Assembly (NCBI RefSeq): GCF_014692875.1
Contig: NZ_CP061171.1
Location: forward strand, 2,542,001-2,606,000
Length of the DNA: 64,000 bases
Source: Pedobacter riviphilus
GTDB lineage: Bacteria; Bacteroidota; Bacteroidia; Sphingobacteriales; Sphingobacteriaceae
Reading direction: 5' to 3'
Numbering within the stretch: position 1 is the stretch's first letter; every line of letters begins with the position of its first letter. Below, one piece after another: positions 18,057 through 26,904 of this stretch. Under the pieces are notes generated by a model, which was given only the letters and a program-made list of their open reading frames with translations, had not been told where the DNA came from and searched no databases. A program made the translations under genes and the position numbers.

Positions 18057-19154
18057 CTAGTGATCTAAACGATATTTTCCCTGGAAATTTTCAGTCACAA
18101 CGCCCATTCCAAAGCCCGGTTCGTTGACCCTGAACCGTCCTGCTTTAAGATTATCTTCCATTACGGCCCTATTAGAGGTCTGATGATAGAAGAATATCGC
18201 ATCTTCTATCAACCTCGGGTTTTTGATCCTATAAAAAACCTGCCCGGATCCGTTTAAAAGCCAGCTGTCCGCTGTTTTTGACTTATCAAAGCTGAGCTGG
18301 TGCGTGCCGTTAAAATGAATCTGTTTTTTTTCCTGTGTCCATTGCCCCTCCGACCAGTATTGCTCTTCCACATCGAAACTGTATTTAAAAACGGTTCCGA
18401 TACTGTTTTCCAGTAAGCTAGCATTTTCATTACTGACCATTGTACCCATTGTATAGCGCCGGTCTTTCCATAAAAAAACCAATTTGCTTTTTGCTGGAGA
18501 GATGTAGGAAATCAGCATTTCACTAAGATTGGAGTGGTTTATCCAATTTTCCATCCGATCGGCATTGGAGTGGGCTATCGCTTTTAGGAACCTATCCTCC
18601 TCGATCAAAACTTTATTAAGCCCATAGATCTGAAGCCGGTTGATCAGATCATAATCATCGAATCCATAAAATTTCATCTGCTCATCATAGCCACCTAAGG
18701 CCATAAAGTCCTTATTCCTTACGGCTATCCTCCCTAGAACATCGTTTTTGACCCAAGATGCCTTATGGGTACTCAAAAAAATATCTTCCTGTGATGAAAA
18801 AAGCTCCAGCACATGTGAGGCAAAATCTTTTCCGGTGAAATTATCCGCATCTACATTACAGAGTATTTCACCTTTCGCCAGTCTGAATGCCAGATTTCGG
18901 GAATGGGACATACTGTAAACGGAAGGAGTCTCGGTCCTATAATAGGAAAGACTTCCATCTGAGATATAATGATGTAGGTTATTTTTTACATAGTCTTCCA
19001 ATCCGTCTGTAGAATTGTAATCAAGCAGAACAAATTCTACATTTTCGCAACTTTTGTTGTCAAGAATATTCCGGATAATTGTCTCCTTGACATGTGGAAG
19101 CCGATTCATGCAGGTCGTACACAACGAAATCGATTTAGTGAGCTTGAGAGACAT
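18057..19154 (-). CDS. Glycosyltransferase, GT2/galactosyltransferase-like
   Basis: A 365-residue protein. The GT2-type N-terminus SISLCTTCMNRLPHVKETII is followed by FVLLDYNSTDGLEDYV, the DxD motif in CNVDADNF, and the galactosyltransferase C-terminal signature FMALGGYDEQMKFYGFDDYD. The last 150 residues form an extra domain of unknown role. It is the first gene of the leftward block and is read from the divergent promoter opposite the exporter. A galactose-type donor would agree with the UDP-galactopyranose mutase gene in the facing operon, but the acceptor is not known. Confidence 0.8.
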   Translation of the reverse strand: MSLKLTKSISLCTTCMNRLPHVKETIIRNILDNKSCENVEFVLLDYNSTDGLEDYVKNNLHHYISDGSLSYYRTETPSVYSMSHSRNLAFRLAKGEILCNVDADNFTGKDFASHVLELFSSQEDIFLSTHKASWVKNDVLGRIAVRNKDFMALGGYDEQMKFYGFDDYDLINRLQIYGLNKVLIEEDRFLKAIAHSNADRMENWINHSNLSEMLISYISPAKSKLVFLWKDRRYTMGTMVSNENASLLENSIGTVFKYSFDVEEQYWSEGQWTQEKKQIHFNGTHQLSFDKSKTADSWLLNGSGQVFYRIKNPRLIEDAIFFYHQTSNRAVMEDNLKAGRFRVNEPGFGMGVVTENFQGKYRLDH

Positions 19155-19258
19155 TATTTTTTTTTATATTTGGTTAGGATAAATGTCAAGATAATATTTA
19201 CATTTACCAAATAAAATTCTAACCAAATTTAAAAAACGCTCGAAATGTTCCCAAAAAG
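19144..19258. promoter_or_regulatory. Divergent promoters with matched inverted repeat
   Basis: Rightward: TTG at 19144-19146, 18 bases, then TATATTTG at 19165-19172. Leftward: a TTTG-like element within 19250-19258, about 21 bases, then TAAATTTG (19231 down to 19224). Both fit the Bacteroidota TTTG/TAnnTTTG pattern. Each -7 box runs into GGTTAG, forming a 10-bp inverted repeat, ATTTGGTTAG (19168-19177) and CTAACCAAAT (19219-19228). The symmetry suggests one regulator controlling both blocks. Confidence 0.55.
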
Positions 19259-21464
19259 TTTCCCTGTAGACAGGCAACTTGATATGATGGATTGCGGTCC
19301 GGCATGTCTTAAAAATATAGCAAAATATTATGGTAAATACTACTCGCTCCAGTTCCTTCGGGACAAGTGCGGCATGTCACGGGAGGGGGTATCGTTTCTG
19401 GATATCAGTTATGCGGCCGAAAGCATTGGCTTTAGAAGCCTGTCGGTCAGATCCACATTATCCGATCTTCATACCAAGGTCCCGCTTCCCTGTATTGTCC
19501 ACTGGGCTGACAGCCACTTCGTAACGGTCTATAAAACTTCGGAGAAAAAAATCTACGTATCGGATCCTGCCAAAGGCCTGATCAGTTATACCCATCAGGA
19601 ATTCGTAGATAGCTGGTACAAAGCTGAGGACCAAAAAGGAATTTTGCTTGCCCTGGAACCTCAGGCCGATTTTGCCTCGCTACATGAGAACGATAACACA
19701 AAGCGGAAAAAGACCTTTGAGAACCTATTGTCCTATTTTACACCTTATAAAAAGAATTTCATCAACCTTTTCGTGGTTATGCTAATTGTAACCGTCCTGC
19801 AGTCGCTGCTTCCCTTTATTTCAAAGGCTGTGATAGATATAGGGATACAAAGGCATGACCTTGATTTCATAGACATCGTACTTTATGCAAACATCGCCAT
19901 AATTGTAAGTGTAACCTTATCCAATGCCGTTAGGGACTGGATATTGGTACATATTACTTCAAGGATCAACATTGCACTGATTTCGGATTATCTGATGAAA
20001 CTCATGGCTCTTCCGATCACCTTTTTTGAGACAAAGATGACCGGGGACATTCTACAGCGTGCAAACGACCATGAACGGATCAGAAGCTTCATTATGAACA
20101 ATTCCCTGAACCTGATCTTTTCGGTCCTCACATTCATTGTTTTCGGTGCAATCCTGTGGGTATACAACAGTTTCATTTTCTATACTTTTTTGATGGGCAG
20201 CACCCTCTATGTTGTCTGGACACTGGGATTCCTGAAATTAAGGCGAAGACTTGACTGGAATTATTTTGAACTGATCTCCAAGAACCAGAGCTATTGGGTA
20301 GAGACCATTGACGGAATGCAGGATATCAAGATAAACAACTACGAAAAAGCCAAGAGATGGAAATGGGAAAATATCCAGGCCAGGCTGTATAAGGTCAACC
20401 TGAGAAGCCTCATGGTCAACAATACCCAGACCCTTGGAGCGCAGTTCATCGACAGCGTCAAAAACCTATTGATAACCTTCCTGTGTGCAAAGGCTGTTAT
20501 TAAGGGAGAGATAACATTTGGGGTCATGATATCCACGCAGTTTATCATCGGAATGTTGAGCGGACCTGTTCAACAGTTTGTACAGTTTATCATATCTGCC
20601 CAGTTCGCGCACCTGAGTTTTCTCAGACTGAACGAGATCCATGAGCTCGACGAAGAGGAAAAAGATACGGGCAATAACAATATGGAGCTTTTGAAGACCA
20701 AGAGCCTGCAGCTAAGAAATGTTGCATTCCAGTATAACCATAATACGCCCGCAGTACTCAAAGGACTGCATTTAACAATCCCGGAAGGGAAAATCACAGC
20801 CATCGTAGGAGACAGTGGCAGCGGAAAGTCGACCCTGCTGAAACTTTTGTTGAGGCTATATAAACCTTCGTACGGGGAAATCATGATAGGTGAGATGAAC
20901 CTGAACAATATCAGCCTGCGTCAATGGCGCGAGAAGGTAGGTGTGGTGATGCAGGATGGAAAAATATTCAACGACACCATCCTCAACAACATCGTCCTTG
21001 ACGATGAAAAGATTGATTATGAACGGTTGAGAAATGCCGTAGAAACAGCAAATATCGCCTCCGAAATCGAACAGCTGCCGCTGGGATACAAAACAATGAT
21101 GGGCGAACGGGGAAGAGGACTAAGTGGTGGCCAGAAACAGCGGATACTCATATCAAGGGCATTATATAAAAACCCTGATTATCTGTTTTTTGACGAAGCT
21201 ACCAATTCACTCGACACCATCAACGAGCAAAAAATCATTACAGCCTTAGAGAGTGTTTTTAAGGACAAAACAGTGGTTGTTATTGCACACCGGCTAAGTA
21301 CGATCCGAAAGGCAGATCAGATCGTAGTGATGACCGGCGGGCTGATTGCCGAGATTGGAAGCCATGAACAGCTGATGCAGCGGAAAGGGCGCTACTATAA
21401 CCTTGTTGCCTCGCAGACAGACCTAATGAGCGGCATTCCCTACCCGCAGGAGCAGAAAATGTAA
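19245..21464 (+). CDS. C39-peptidase ABC exporter (PCAT)
   Basis: A 739-residue peptidase-containing ABC transporter. The N-terminal C39 protease has QLDMMDCGPACLKNIAKYYG with catalytic Cys17, His91 in DSHFVTVY and Asp107 in VSDPAKG. A six-span membrane domain (about 165-440) follows, then an ATPase with Walker A GDSGSGKST (about 522-530), signature LSGGQ (about 626-630) and Walker B FFDEA (Asp about 650). These transporters cut double-glycine leaders and export the cargo. The intact protease triad and the two GG-leader proteins nearby fix its likely job. The adaptor gene follows 23 bases later. Confidence 0.93.
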   Translation: MFPKSFPVDRQLDMMDCGPACLKNIAKYYGKYYSLQFLRDKCGMSREGVSFLDISYAAESIGFRSLSVRSTLSDLHTKVPLPCIVHWADSHFVTVYKTSEKKIYVSDPAKGLISYTHQEFVDSWYKAEDQKGILLALEPQADFASLHENDNTKRKKTFENLLSYFTPYKKNFINLFVVMLIVTVLQSLLPFISKAVIDIGIQRHDLDFIDIVLYANIAIIVSVTLSNAVRDWILVHITSRINIALISDYLMKLMALPITFFETKMTGDILQRANDHERIRSFIMNNSLNLIFSVLTFIVFGAILWVYNSFIFYTFLMGSTLYVVWTLGFLKLRRRLDWNYFELISKNQSYWVETIDGMQDIKINNYEKAKRWKWENIQARLYKVNLRSLMVNNTQTLGAQFIDSVKNLLITFLCAKAVIKGEITFGVMISTQFIIGMLSGPVQQFVQFIISAQFAHLSFLRLNEIHELDEEEKDTGNNNMELLKTKSLQLRNVAFQYNHNTPAVLKGLHLTIPEGKITAIVGDSGSGKSTLLKLLLRLYKPSYGEIMIGEMNLNNISLRQWREKVGVVMQDGKIFNDTILNNIVLDDEKIDYERLRNAVETANIASEIEQLPLGYKTMMGERGRGLSGGQKQRILISRALYKNPDYLFFDEATNSLDTINEQKIITALESVFKDKTVVVIAHRLSTIRKADQIVVMTGGLIAEIGSHEQLMQRKGRYYNLVASQTDLMSGIPYPQEQKM

Positions 21465-21487
21465 CATTTGAAAAATCATAGCTGAAC

Positions 21488-22795
21488 ATGAAAGATCCAA
21501 AGAAAATCGAACGTACCGAGGAAGTTCAGGAAATTATCGAGAGAATGCCCCATACAATGGGCTTCAAGATAACGGGCTTTGTTCTTTTTATCGTAATTAT
21601 CTTCTTTTCCCTGGGCTGGCTTATCAAATATCCGGATGTGGTTACCGGTGGAATTGTCATCAATGCATCGTCCGGCCCCATCAAACTGGTTTCCAACTTT
21701 TCGGGAAAGATCCGATTGAACGGGTTTAAGAGTTCCCAGCAGGTCAAGCAGGGCGACTATATCGCTGTTATAGAAAACCCATCGTCATCGGATGATATGC
21801 AAAGGATCATCAAACTTATCGATACTTTCAGGATAAAGGATGGTCTTGGGCTTGATAAACTGTCCCAGTTTCCCAGGGACGTATCCCTTGGCGAACTCAA
21901 TACGCCCTATTATAAGTTCCTAAATGCCTTCAATCAGCTGACAAATTATAGAAAATCGAACCTGTACGATAAACAGGCAGATATCTTGGCAAAGCTGTCG
22001 GTCGACTATAAACATATCCTGGAAGTGGCCGAACGAAGGTTGAAAATGAGCTCCAAGACTTTGGATTATGTAAGAAAATTCGAAAGCAGGGATTCAACGC
22101 TTTATTCAAAAAGAGTCTTAGCGGAATCTGAAAATGACAGAACACAGATGTCTTCGATAAATGCCAAGGACAACCATCAACAACTTTTAAAGGAAATCTA
22201 TAATACCCAGAGCCAGATCGAGCAGGCCGAAAACCAGCGCCAACAGAACGAATTACAGAAATTCGAAAAGGAGAAGCAGCTGATGCTTGACCTGATCAAT
22301 GGGTTCTCCGAACTTGAAGCGGCAATAAAACTATGGGAACAGCGGTATGTTTTTAAGGCTCCGATAACCGGGGGTCTACAGTTTTTAAAATTCCTGAACA
22401 ACGGCCAGTATGTACAGACCGGCGAGGCGATATTTACCATTGTGCCTGAAAAAAACAGGATATTGGGGCAGATGACATTGCCTGCAACCGGTGCAGGAAA
22501 GGTCAGTACCGGACAGGAAGTTATTATCAAATTGGAAGACTATCCTTATACTGAATATGGCAGTATAAAAGGACTGGTATCGTCGGTATCGATGACAACA
22601 AATTCGATCACGACCAAAGAAGGAACACTGGAAACCTACCTGGTCAACATCGATCTTCCCGACCAGCTTAAAACAAACTATGGTTCCCGCCTGAATTTCA
22701 AGTTTGAAATCAAAGGCACAGGAGACATCATCACAGATAAAAGAAGATTATTGGAGCGCTTATTCGATAACCTGAAATACAAGCTTAAAGAATAG
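21488..22795 (+). CDS. HlyD-family periplasmic adaptor
   Basis: A 435-residue membrane-fusion protein. A single membrane anchor (ITGFVLFIVIIFFSLGWLI, about residues 28-46) is followed by a lipoyl/barrel-sandwich half (IKLVSNFSGKIRLNG), a long coiled coil with many Gln/Glu/Lys (about 150-265) and the second half APITGGLQFLKFLNNGQYV. It would link the C39 exporter to an outer-membrane channel. No TolC-like gene is in the island, so a channel encoded elsewhere must serve. It lies between the exporter and the mutase gene in one operon. Confidence 0.9.
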   Translation: MKDPKKIERTEEVQEIIERMPHTMGFKITGFVLFIVIIFFSLGWLIKYPDVVTGGIVINASSGPIKLVSNFSGKIRLNGFKSSQQVKQGDYIAVIENPSSSDDMQRIIKLIDTFRIKDGLGLDKLSQFPRDVSLGELNTPYYKFLNAFNQLTNYRKSNLYDKQADILAKLSVDYKHILEVAERRLKMSSKTLDYVRKFESRDSTLYSKRVLAESENDRTQMSSINAKDNHQQLLKEIYNTQSQIEQAENQRQQNELQKFEKEKQLMLDLINGFSELEAAIKLWEQRYVFKAPITGGLQFLKFLNNGQYVQTGEAIFTIVPEKNRILGQMTLPATGAGKVSTGQEVIIKLEDYPYTEYGSIKGLVSSVSMTTNSITTKEGTLETYLVNIDLPDQLKTNYGSRLNFKFEIKGTGDIITDKRRLLERLFDNLKYKLKE

Positions 22796-22799
22796 CGCT

Positions 22800-23963
22800 A
22801 TGGCAATCAAAAAAGAATATGACTATCTGATCGTGGGATCCGGTCTTTTCGGCGCTGTCTTTGCCTATGAAATGACCAGTATCGGAAAAAAATGCCTTGT
22901 GATCGATAAGAGAAACCACACCGGAGGGAATATCCATTGCAGACAGGTAGAAGGCATCAATGTACATGCCTACGGAGCCCATATTTTCCATACCGAGGAT
23001 ATTGAGATCTGGAACTATGTAAATAATCTGGTGCCATTTAATAATTATGTCAATTCACCGCTGGCCAGCTATCACGGTGAACTGTATAACCTGCCCTTCA
23101 ACATGAACACCTTTTACAGGCTATGGGGCACCTCCACTCCTGACCAGGCCAGGGCAAAAATCCTTGAACAGACCGCACAGTTTGCAGCGATAAGGCCAAG
23201 CAACCTGGAAGAGCAGGCAATCAAACTAGTAGGTACCGAGATTTACGAAAAATTTATCCGTCATTATACCTCCAAACAATGGGGAAGACCTCCCTGCGAG
23301 CTTCCCGCATCGATCATCAGGAGAATCCCCGTCAGGTTCACCTTCAACAACAATTATTTCAACGACAGGTACCAGGGAATACCTATTGGTGGATATAATG
23401 TGATGACTGAAAAAATGCTCAAGGGAATTGAGGTCAGGATCAACACCGATTTCTTCAGGGACAGGCCTTATTTCGAATCCATCGCCGAAAAAACAGTTTT
23501 TTCCGGCAGGCTGGATGAATATTTTGGCTATTGCTTTGGTGATCTGGAATATAGGAGCTTAAGGTTTGAAACTGAAAGCCTGAATATGGATGACTTCCAA
23601 GGGAACGCTGTAGTGAATTTTACCGACCAAAAAACACCATATACCCGGATATACGAACACAAACATTTTGAATTTGGCACACAGCCGACAACCGTGATCA
23701 CCCGGGAATACCCGATGGCTTCTGCGCGCACAGCAGAACCATATTACCCAATAAACGATGTCAAGAATATGCAGATTCTTGATCGGTATAAAGCACTGAA
23801 AGAGCGGGAACAAAATGTAATTTTTGGAGGCAGGCTCGCCGAGTATAGATACTATGATATGCACCAGGTTATTGCATCCGCCCTCCACACAGCCAAGAAG
23901 GAATTCAGGCTTTTATCAGTTAACAAGAGTATACACCCAGTAAAACAATTGGCAAATGCCTAA
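22800..23963 (+). CDS. glf: UDP-galactopyranose mutase
   Basis: A 387-residue flavoprotein that converts UDP-galactopyranose to UDP-galactofuranose. The FAD-binding Rossmann start is YDYLIVGSGLFGAVFAYEM, followed by the family stretch RNHTGGNIHC and YGAHIFHTED. Later motifs FIRHYTSKQWGRPP and VFSGRLDEYFGYCFGDLEYR are typical of Glf. It starts five bases after the adaptor gene, which places a sugar-nucleotide enzyme inside an export operon. In this context it most likely supplies galactofuranose to the neighbouring glycosyltransferases rather than serving a general surface polysaccharide. That link is inference. Confidence 0.93.
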   Translation: MAIKKEYDYLIVGSGLFGAVFAYEMTSIGKKCLVIDKRNHTGGNIHCRQVEGINVHAYGAHIFHTEDIEIWNYVNNLVPFNNYVNSPLASYHGELYNLPFNMNTFYRLWGTSTPDQARAKILEQTAQFAAIRPSNLEEQAIKLVGTEIYEKFIRHYTSKQWGRPPCELPASIIRRIPVRFTFNNNYFNDRYQGIPIGGYNVMTEKMLKGIEVRINTDFFRDRPYFESIAEKTVFSGRLDEYFGYCFGDLEYRSLRFETESLNMDDFQGNAVVNFTDQKTPYTRIYEHKHFEFGTQPTTVITREYPMASARTAEPYYPINDVKNMQILDRYKALKEREQNVIFGGRLAEYRYYDMHQVIASALHTAKKEFRLLSVNKSIHPVKQLANA

Positions 23964-24504
23964 ATACCTAGCGATCTGCTTTTTTTTTACCATGTATTTT
24001 TCTGCCAGTGCGCAGCACCTGAGACCGCATGACATTCCGCAGCTCAGACTATCCGATTTTCAGGCGCCGGTAAAAACCGATGCCCCCTATCCAGTATATA
24101 TGAATGTACGGATTCTCTACAGATTGGATTCCATATACATTATCCCTGAACAAACCTACAGGTTAAAAGTAATTACAATGGTTGTCCCCTACGCCCCAGG
24201 CAGTTTTTTTGACACCAAAAAAGTTGACGCAAAACAGATCCCCCAATTGCTGGAACATGAGCGGGGGCACCTTATAATCGGATATATCACAGCAAACCGG
24301 ATAGAAAAAGAATTATCAGCCTTAACCTATTCTGCTGATTACCCACGGGAGGTCAAAAAGAGATTCGATGATATCGAGCGCAACCTATCCTATCTGCACC
24401 GGGAGTATGACGCCGGCACAAACCACAGCACTGACGGCAACAATCAAAAAAAATGGAACCTAAAACTTAAGAAGATGTTCGAGGAAACCTATGGCGGCAA
24501 GTAA
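23956..24504 (+). CDS. DUF922-like secreted HExxH protein
   Basis: A 182-residue protein with a signal peptide (MPKYLAICFFFTMYFSASAQ) and the zinc-protease-like motif HERGH at residues 101-105. The C-terminal part EYDAGTNHSTDGNNQKKW matches the pattern Y-D-x-x-T-x-H ... Q-x-x-W seen in DUF922 proteins, a family of predicted zinc proteases. It overlaps the end of the mutase gene by eight bases and is followed about 100 bases later by leader protein B. It may trim or activate the exported protein in the periplasm. Activity is inferred from the motif only. Confidence 0.7.
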   Translation: MPKYLAICFFFTMYFSASAQHLRPHDIPQLRLSDFQAPVKTDAPYPVYMNVRILYRLDSIYIIPEQTYRLKVITMVVPYAPGSFFDTKKVDAKQIPQLLEHERGHLIIGYITANRIEKELSALTYSADYPREVKKRFDDIERNLSYLHREYDAGTNHSTDGNNQKKWNLKLKKMFEETYGGK

Positions 24505-24604
24505 TACCCGATCAGTTATATCTCAATACCGATTGGGCTATTGTGATGTTTGGACCTGCATGAAAACACTAAAAATCAATTATACCATAAACAATCAATA
24601 AAAA

Positions 24605-25384
24605 ATGAAAAAACTTAAATTTAAATTGGACGCTCTCCGTGAAGAAATGGAGATACTCAACATGGATGATCTTATCTCTACAAAAGGCGGCGGGGCTGCC
24701 GGCTACTATGGGTATAGTACCTGGGAAGATTTCATTTATGCTGTAGAGCACGGGAGTGTTCCGGACGGCACTTATTTCCCAGACGGTGTCTCAGGGGGAT
24801 ATGGAGTTCACGGGGATTACGGAAATCTATCTTATTTACATTTGGACGCAGGTTACGGAACCTGGAGCGCTGGAGGATATGGATCAAGCGGAGGATATGG
24901 AGGCTATGGCGGCGGATATTATTCAGTGACCGATTCCCACGGCTCGTATTTGATGGACCCAAATTACTATACGAGTACTTCCGGTGATCTATACTACAGG
25001 GTATCCTTTGATGGCGGAAATACCTGGCAAAATACCCAATCAGCTTTTCAGGGAAACATGTTCAGTTCTACATATGTAGGGCCAGACAACCCAGAGGGAT
25101 ATATCATGAACCCAACCAATATGTCGGACTTCTTCGCTCTGGTCCATGATATGGAATATGATTCGTTAGGAGCCGTGGGTGTCCATGGTGTTTTTTTCAA
25201 CATGGATACATTAAAAGCCGATCTCCTTCTTATTGCAAATGAGGTCGGTGTAGCAGGAGGGTACTATGGTGCGGATGCTCAATCCCGTTTCACTGGTGTT
25301 TGTGTGGCTGCTGGTATATCGGTCGGGGTCGTGGTCAAACTGTTCTTAAATGCAGCCAACGCAGGCAGGCCGATCTCATACTAA
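24605..25384 (+). CDS. Double-glycine-leader exported protein B, PLA2-like C-terminus
   Basis: A 259-residue intact protein. Leader residues 1-30 (MKKLKFKLDALREEMEILNM, then STKGGG) fit cleavage by a C39 exporter. Residues 31-110 are Gly/Tyr-rich, including SGGYGGYGG. Residues 133-142 (VSFDGGNTWQ) end the part shared with protein A. The unique C-terminus contains HDMEYDSLGAVGVHGVFFN (His181, Asp182, Tyr185, Asp186) and KADLLL. This matches an HDxxYD phospholipase A2-like pattern I know from C-terminal toxin domains of Bacteroidota. The predicted role is a secreted antibacterial effector; a structural or adhesive surface protein is the alternative. Confidence 0.65.
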   Translation: MKKLKFKLDALREEMEILNMDDLISTKGGGAAGYYGYSTWEDFIYAVEHGSVPDGTYFPDGVSGGYGVHGDYGNLSYLHLDAGYGTWSAGGYGSSGGYGGYGGGYYSVTDSHGSYLMDPNYYTSTSGDLYYRVSFDGGNTWQNTQSAFQGNMFSSTYVGPDNPEGYIMNPTNMSDFFALVHDMEYDSLGAVGVHGVFFNMDTLKADLLLIANEVGVAGGYYGADAQSRFTGVCVAAGISVGVVVKLFLNAANAGRPISY

Positions 25385-25422
25385 TTAGTCGATCCCCCAG
25401 TTATATAATTATATTTACGGTT

Positions 25423-26301
25423 ATGAAAAGCACATTCATCCGCCCTAAAGGCGAAACAATATTTTCAGCAGCTTTTATATGCGGATTGATTGTTCTATTG
25501 GCAAATGATTTTTATTTCAAAGCCAACTTCCACAATTCATTGACAGGAAAGATCAGTGATATTGCCGGGCTTTTCATTTTCCCGATTTTTTTCACCCATT
25601 TCTTTGGCAGAAAGAAATTTGTGTTCACAATAACAGCATTAATTTTCATTGTCTGGAAATCTGAGGTTTCCCAGCCTGCAATTGATTTCTGGAATTCTGT
25701 GAATTTTTACCGTATTGGAAGAACTGTTGATTATTCAGATCTGCTAGCTTTATTGATACTTCCCGTGAGCTATTGGTATGATGCTAATTTTAGAAATGAA
25801 CTGTCCGGTAGTACTAAGAGCTACCGGACAGCTATTGTCATCCTAAGTTCCTTTAGTTTCATCGCAACCGCCGGAACAACCGGAAGAATAGGCTACTTTG
25901 AACTGAACGATAGCAAAGCAGATGTTTACCAGGCGATCCTTAGGCTGAAAAAAGAGCACCCTGAATTGAATGTGCCACTATCTTTCCCAAAACCAGCTGA
26001 GCAGTTTACCAGACTAGATAAAAATCTTAAACCAATAGAGAAAACGCATATTACCGATAGTCTAAACTTCAAGGTATATCTCCCTGAAAACCCGGAAAGG
26101 CCCGTGATATGGTTCTCATTTAGTGCCGGGAACAGCAAATGGAGAGAACAGCACTGCAGGATTTTGATCACAGCCGTTTCAAACAACCACGGCAACAAGC
26201 TTATCGCTAAAAACCTGAGTAGTGAGGAACAGCTTAAAATAGCCAGAGTCTTTGAATCCGAAATTATAGATGAAATCAAAAAATATCTTACTAAAAAATA
26301 A
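25423..26301 (+). CDS. Membrane protein, candidate immunity protein
   Basis: A 292-residue protein. The N-terminal 160 residues have four to five membrane segments with FHNSLTGKISDIAGLFIFP and RTVDYSDLLALLILPVSYW, conserved-looking stretches of a Bacteroidota family without assigned function. The C-terminal 130 residues are soluble and contain AILRLKKEHPELNVPL. The ATG at 25423, 38 bases after leader protein B, is chosen over the frame opening at 25300, which would overlap B. The position after a putative membrane-active toxin makes it a candidate protector. The evidence is positional. Confidence 0.6.
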   Translation: MKSTFIRPKGETIFSAAFICGLIVLLANDFYFKANFHNSLTGKISDIAGLFIFPIFFTHFFGRKKFVFTITALIFIVWKSEVSQPAIDFWNSVNFYRIGRTVDYSDLLALLILPVSYWYDANFRNELSGSTKSYRTAIVILSSFSFIATAGTTGRIGYFELNDSKADVYQAILRLKKEHPELNVPLSFPKPAEQFTRLDKNLKPIEKTHITDSLNFKVYLPENPERPVIWFSFSAGNSKWREQHCRILITAVSNNHGNKLIAKNLSSEEQLKIARVFESEIIDEIKKYLTKK

Positions 26302-26313
26302 AAACCGACACTT

Positions 26314-26904
26314 ATGCGACAACGATTTCTGTTATTAACGGCAGTAGCCATAATATCCTTGGGATTTCCTGATTCTAGTTTCTCACAGACCAAAAAAAAT
26401 AACTGCGTGATAGACTTCGTCCCATATGAAGGCCTTTACGTGATAAAGCAAAATTCACTCCCGGAAAATATGGCCCAGCCGAGAATATTACCAACTGCAA
26501 ATGGCCGGGTTTCCGTTTCAAGAATTGAAGGTGAAAGGATTATATACGGTACTACACCAGGTATTCCGTTTATTAACGTGAAAATCGAAACATCTGATGC
26601 GCGCTTATACAAACAAGATACACTTAATCTGTTAAAACACCTGGAATACCTCGCTAGCCTAAACACCTCAAATAAAACAGGCTTGCTAAACATAAACTTG
26701 AACGGTGTAGTTGTTCATGGTTATTCAAACAGTTCTGAAAACCCTAGGATAACTGATTCATATGTCTGTTTCCCGGGAAAGGGAATCACAGTTTACATAG
26801 AGTATCAGAATATACCCATCAAAAAAACCGAATATGTAAAACAAAGGGACCTATTTCTGAAAAAGTATACGCTTAATATCGCAAACTGTAAGAAGAGGAA
26901 ATGA
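26314..26904 (+). CDS. Secreted hypothetical protein, 196 aa
   Basis: A signal peptide MRQRFLLLTAVAIISLGFPD (cleavage probably after SFSQ) and a mature part of about 170 residues rich in beta strands, ending in a basic tail. No family is recognised. It starts 12 bases after the membrane protein and is the last gene of the rightward block. A secreted partner downstream of a toxin could be a second protective factor or a carrier. Confidence 0.5.
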   Translation: MRQRFLLLTAVAIISLGFPDSSFSQTKKNNCVIDFVPYEGLYVIKQNSLPENMAQPRILPTANGRVSVSRIEGERIIYGTTPGIPFINVKIETSDARLYKQDTLNLLKHLEYLASLNTSNKTGLLNINLNGVVVHGYSNSSENPRITDSYVCFPGKGITVYIEYQNIPIKKTEYVKQRDLFLKKYTLNIANCKKRK

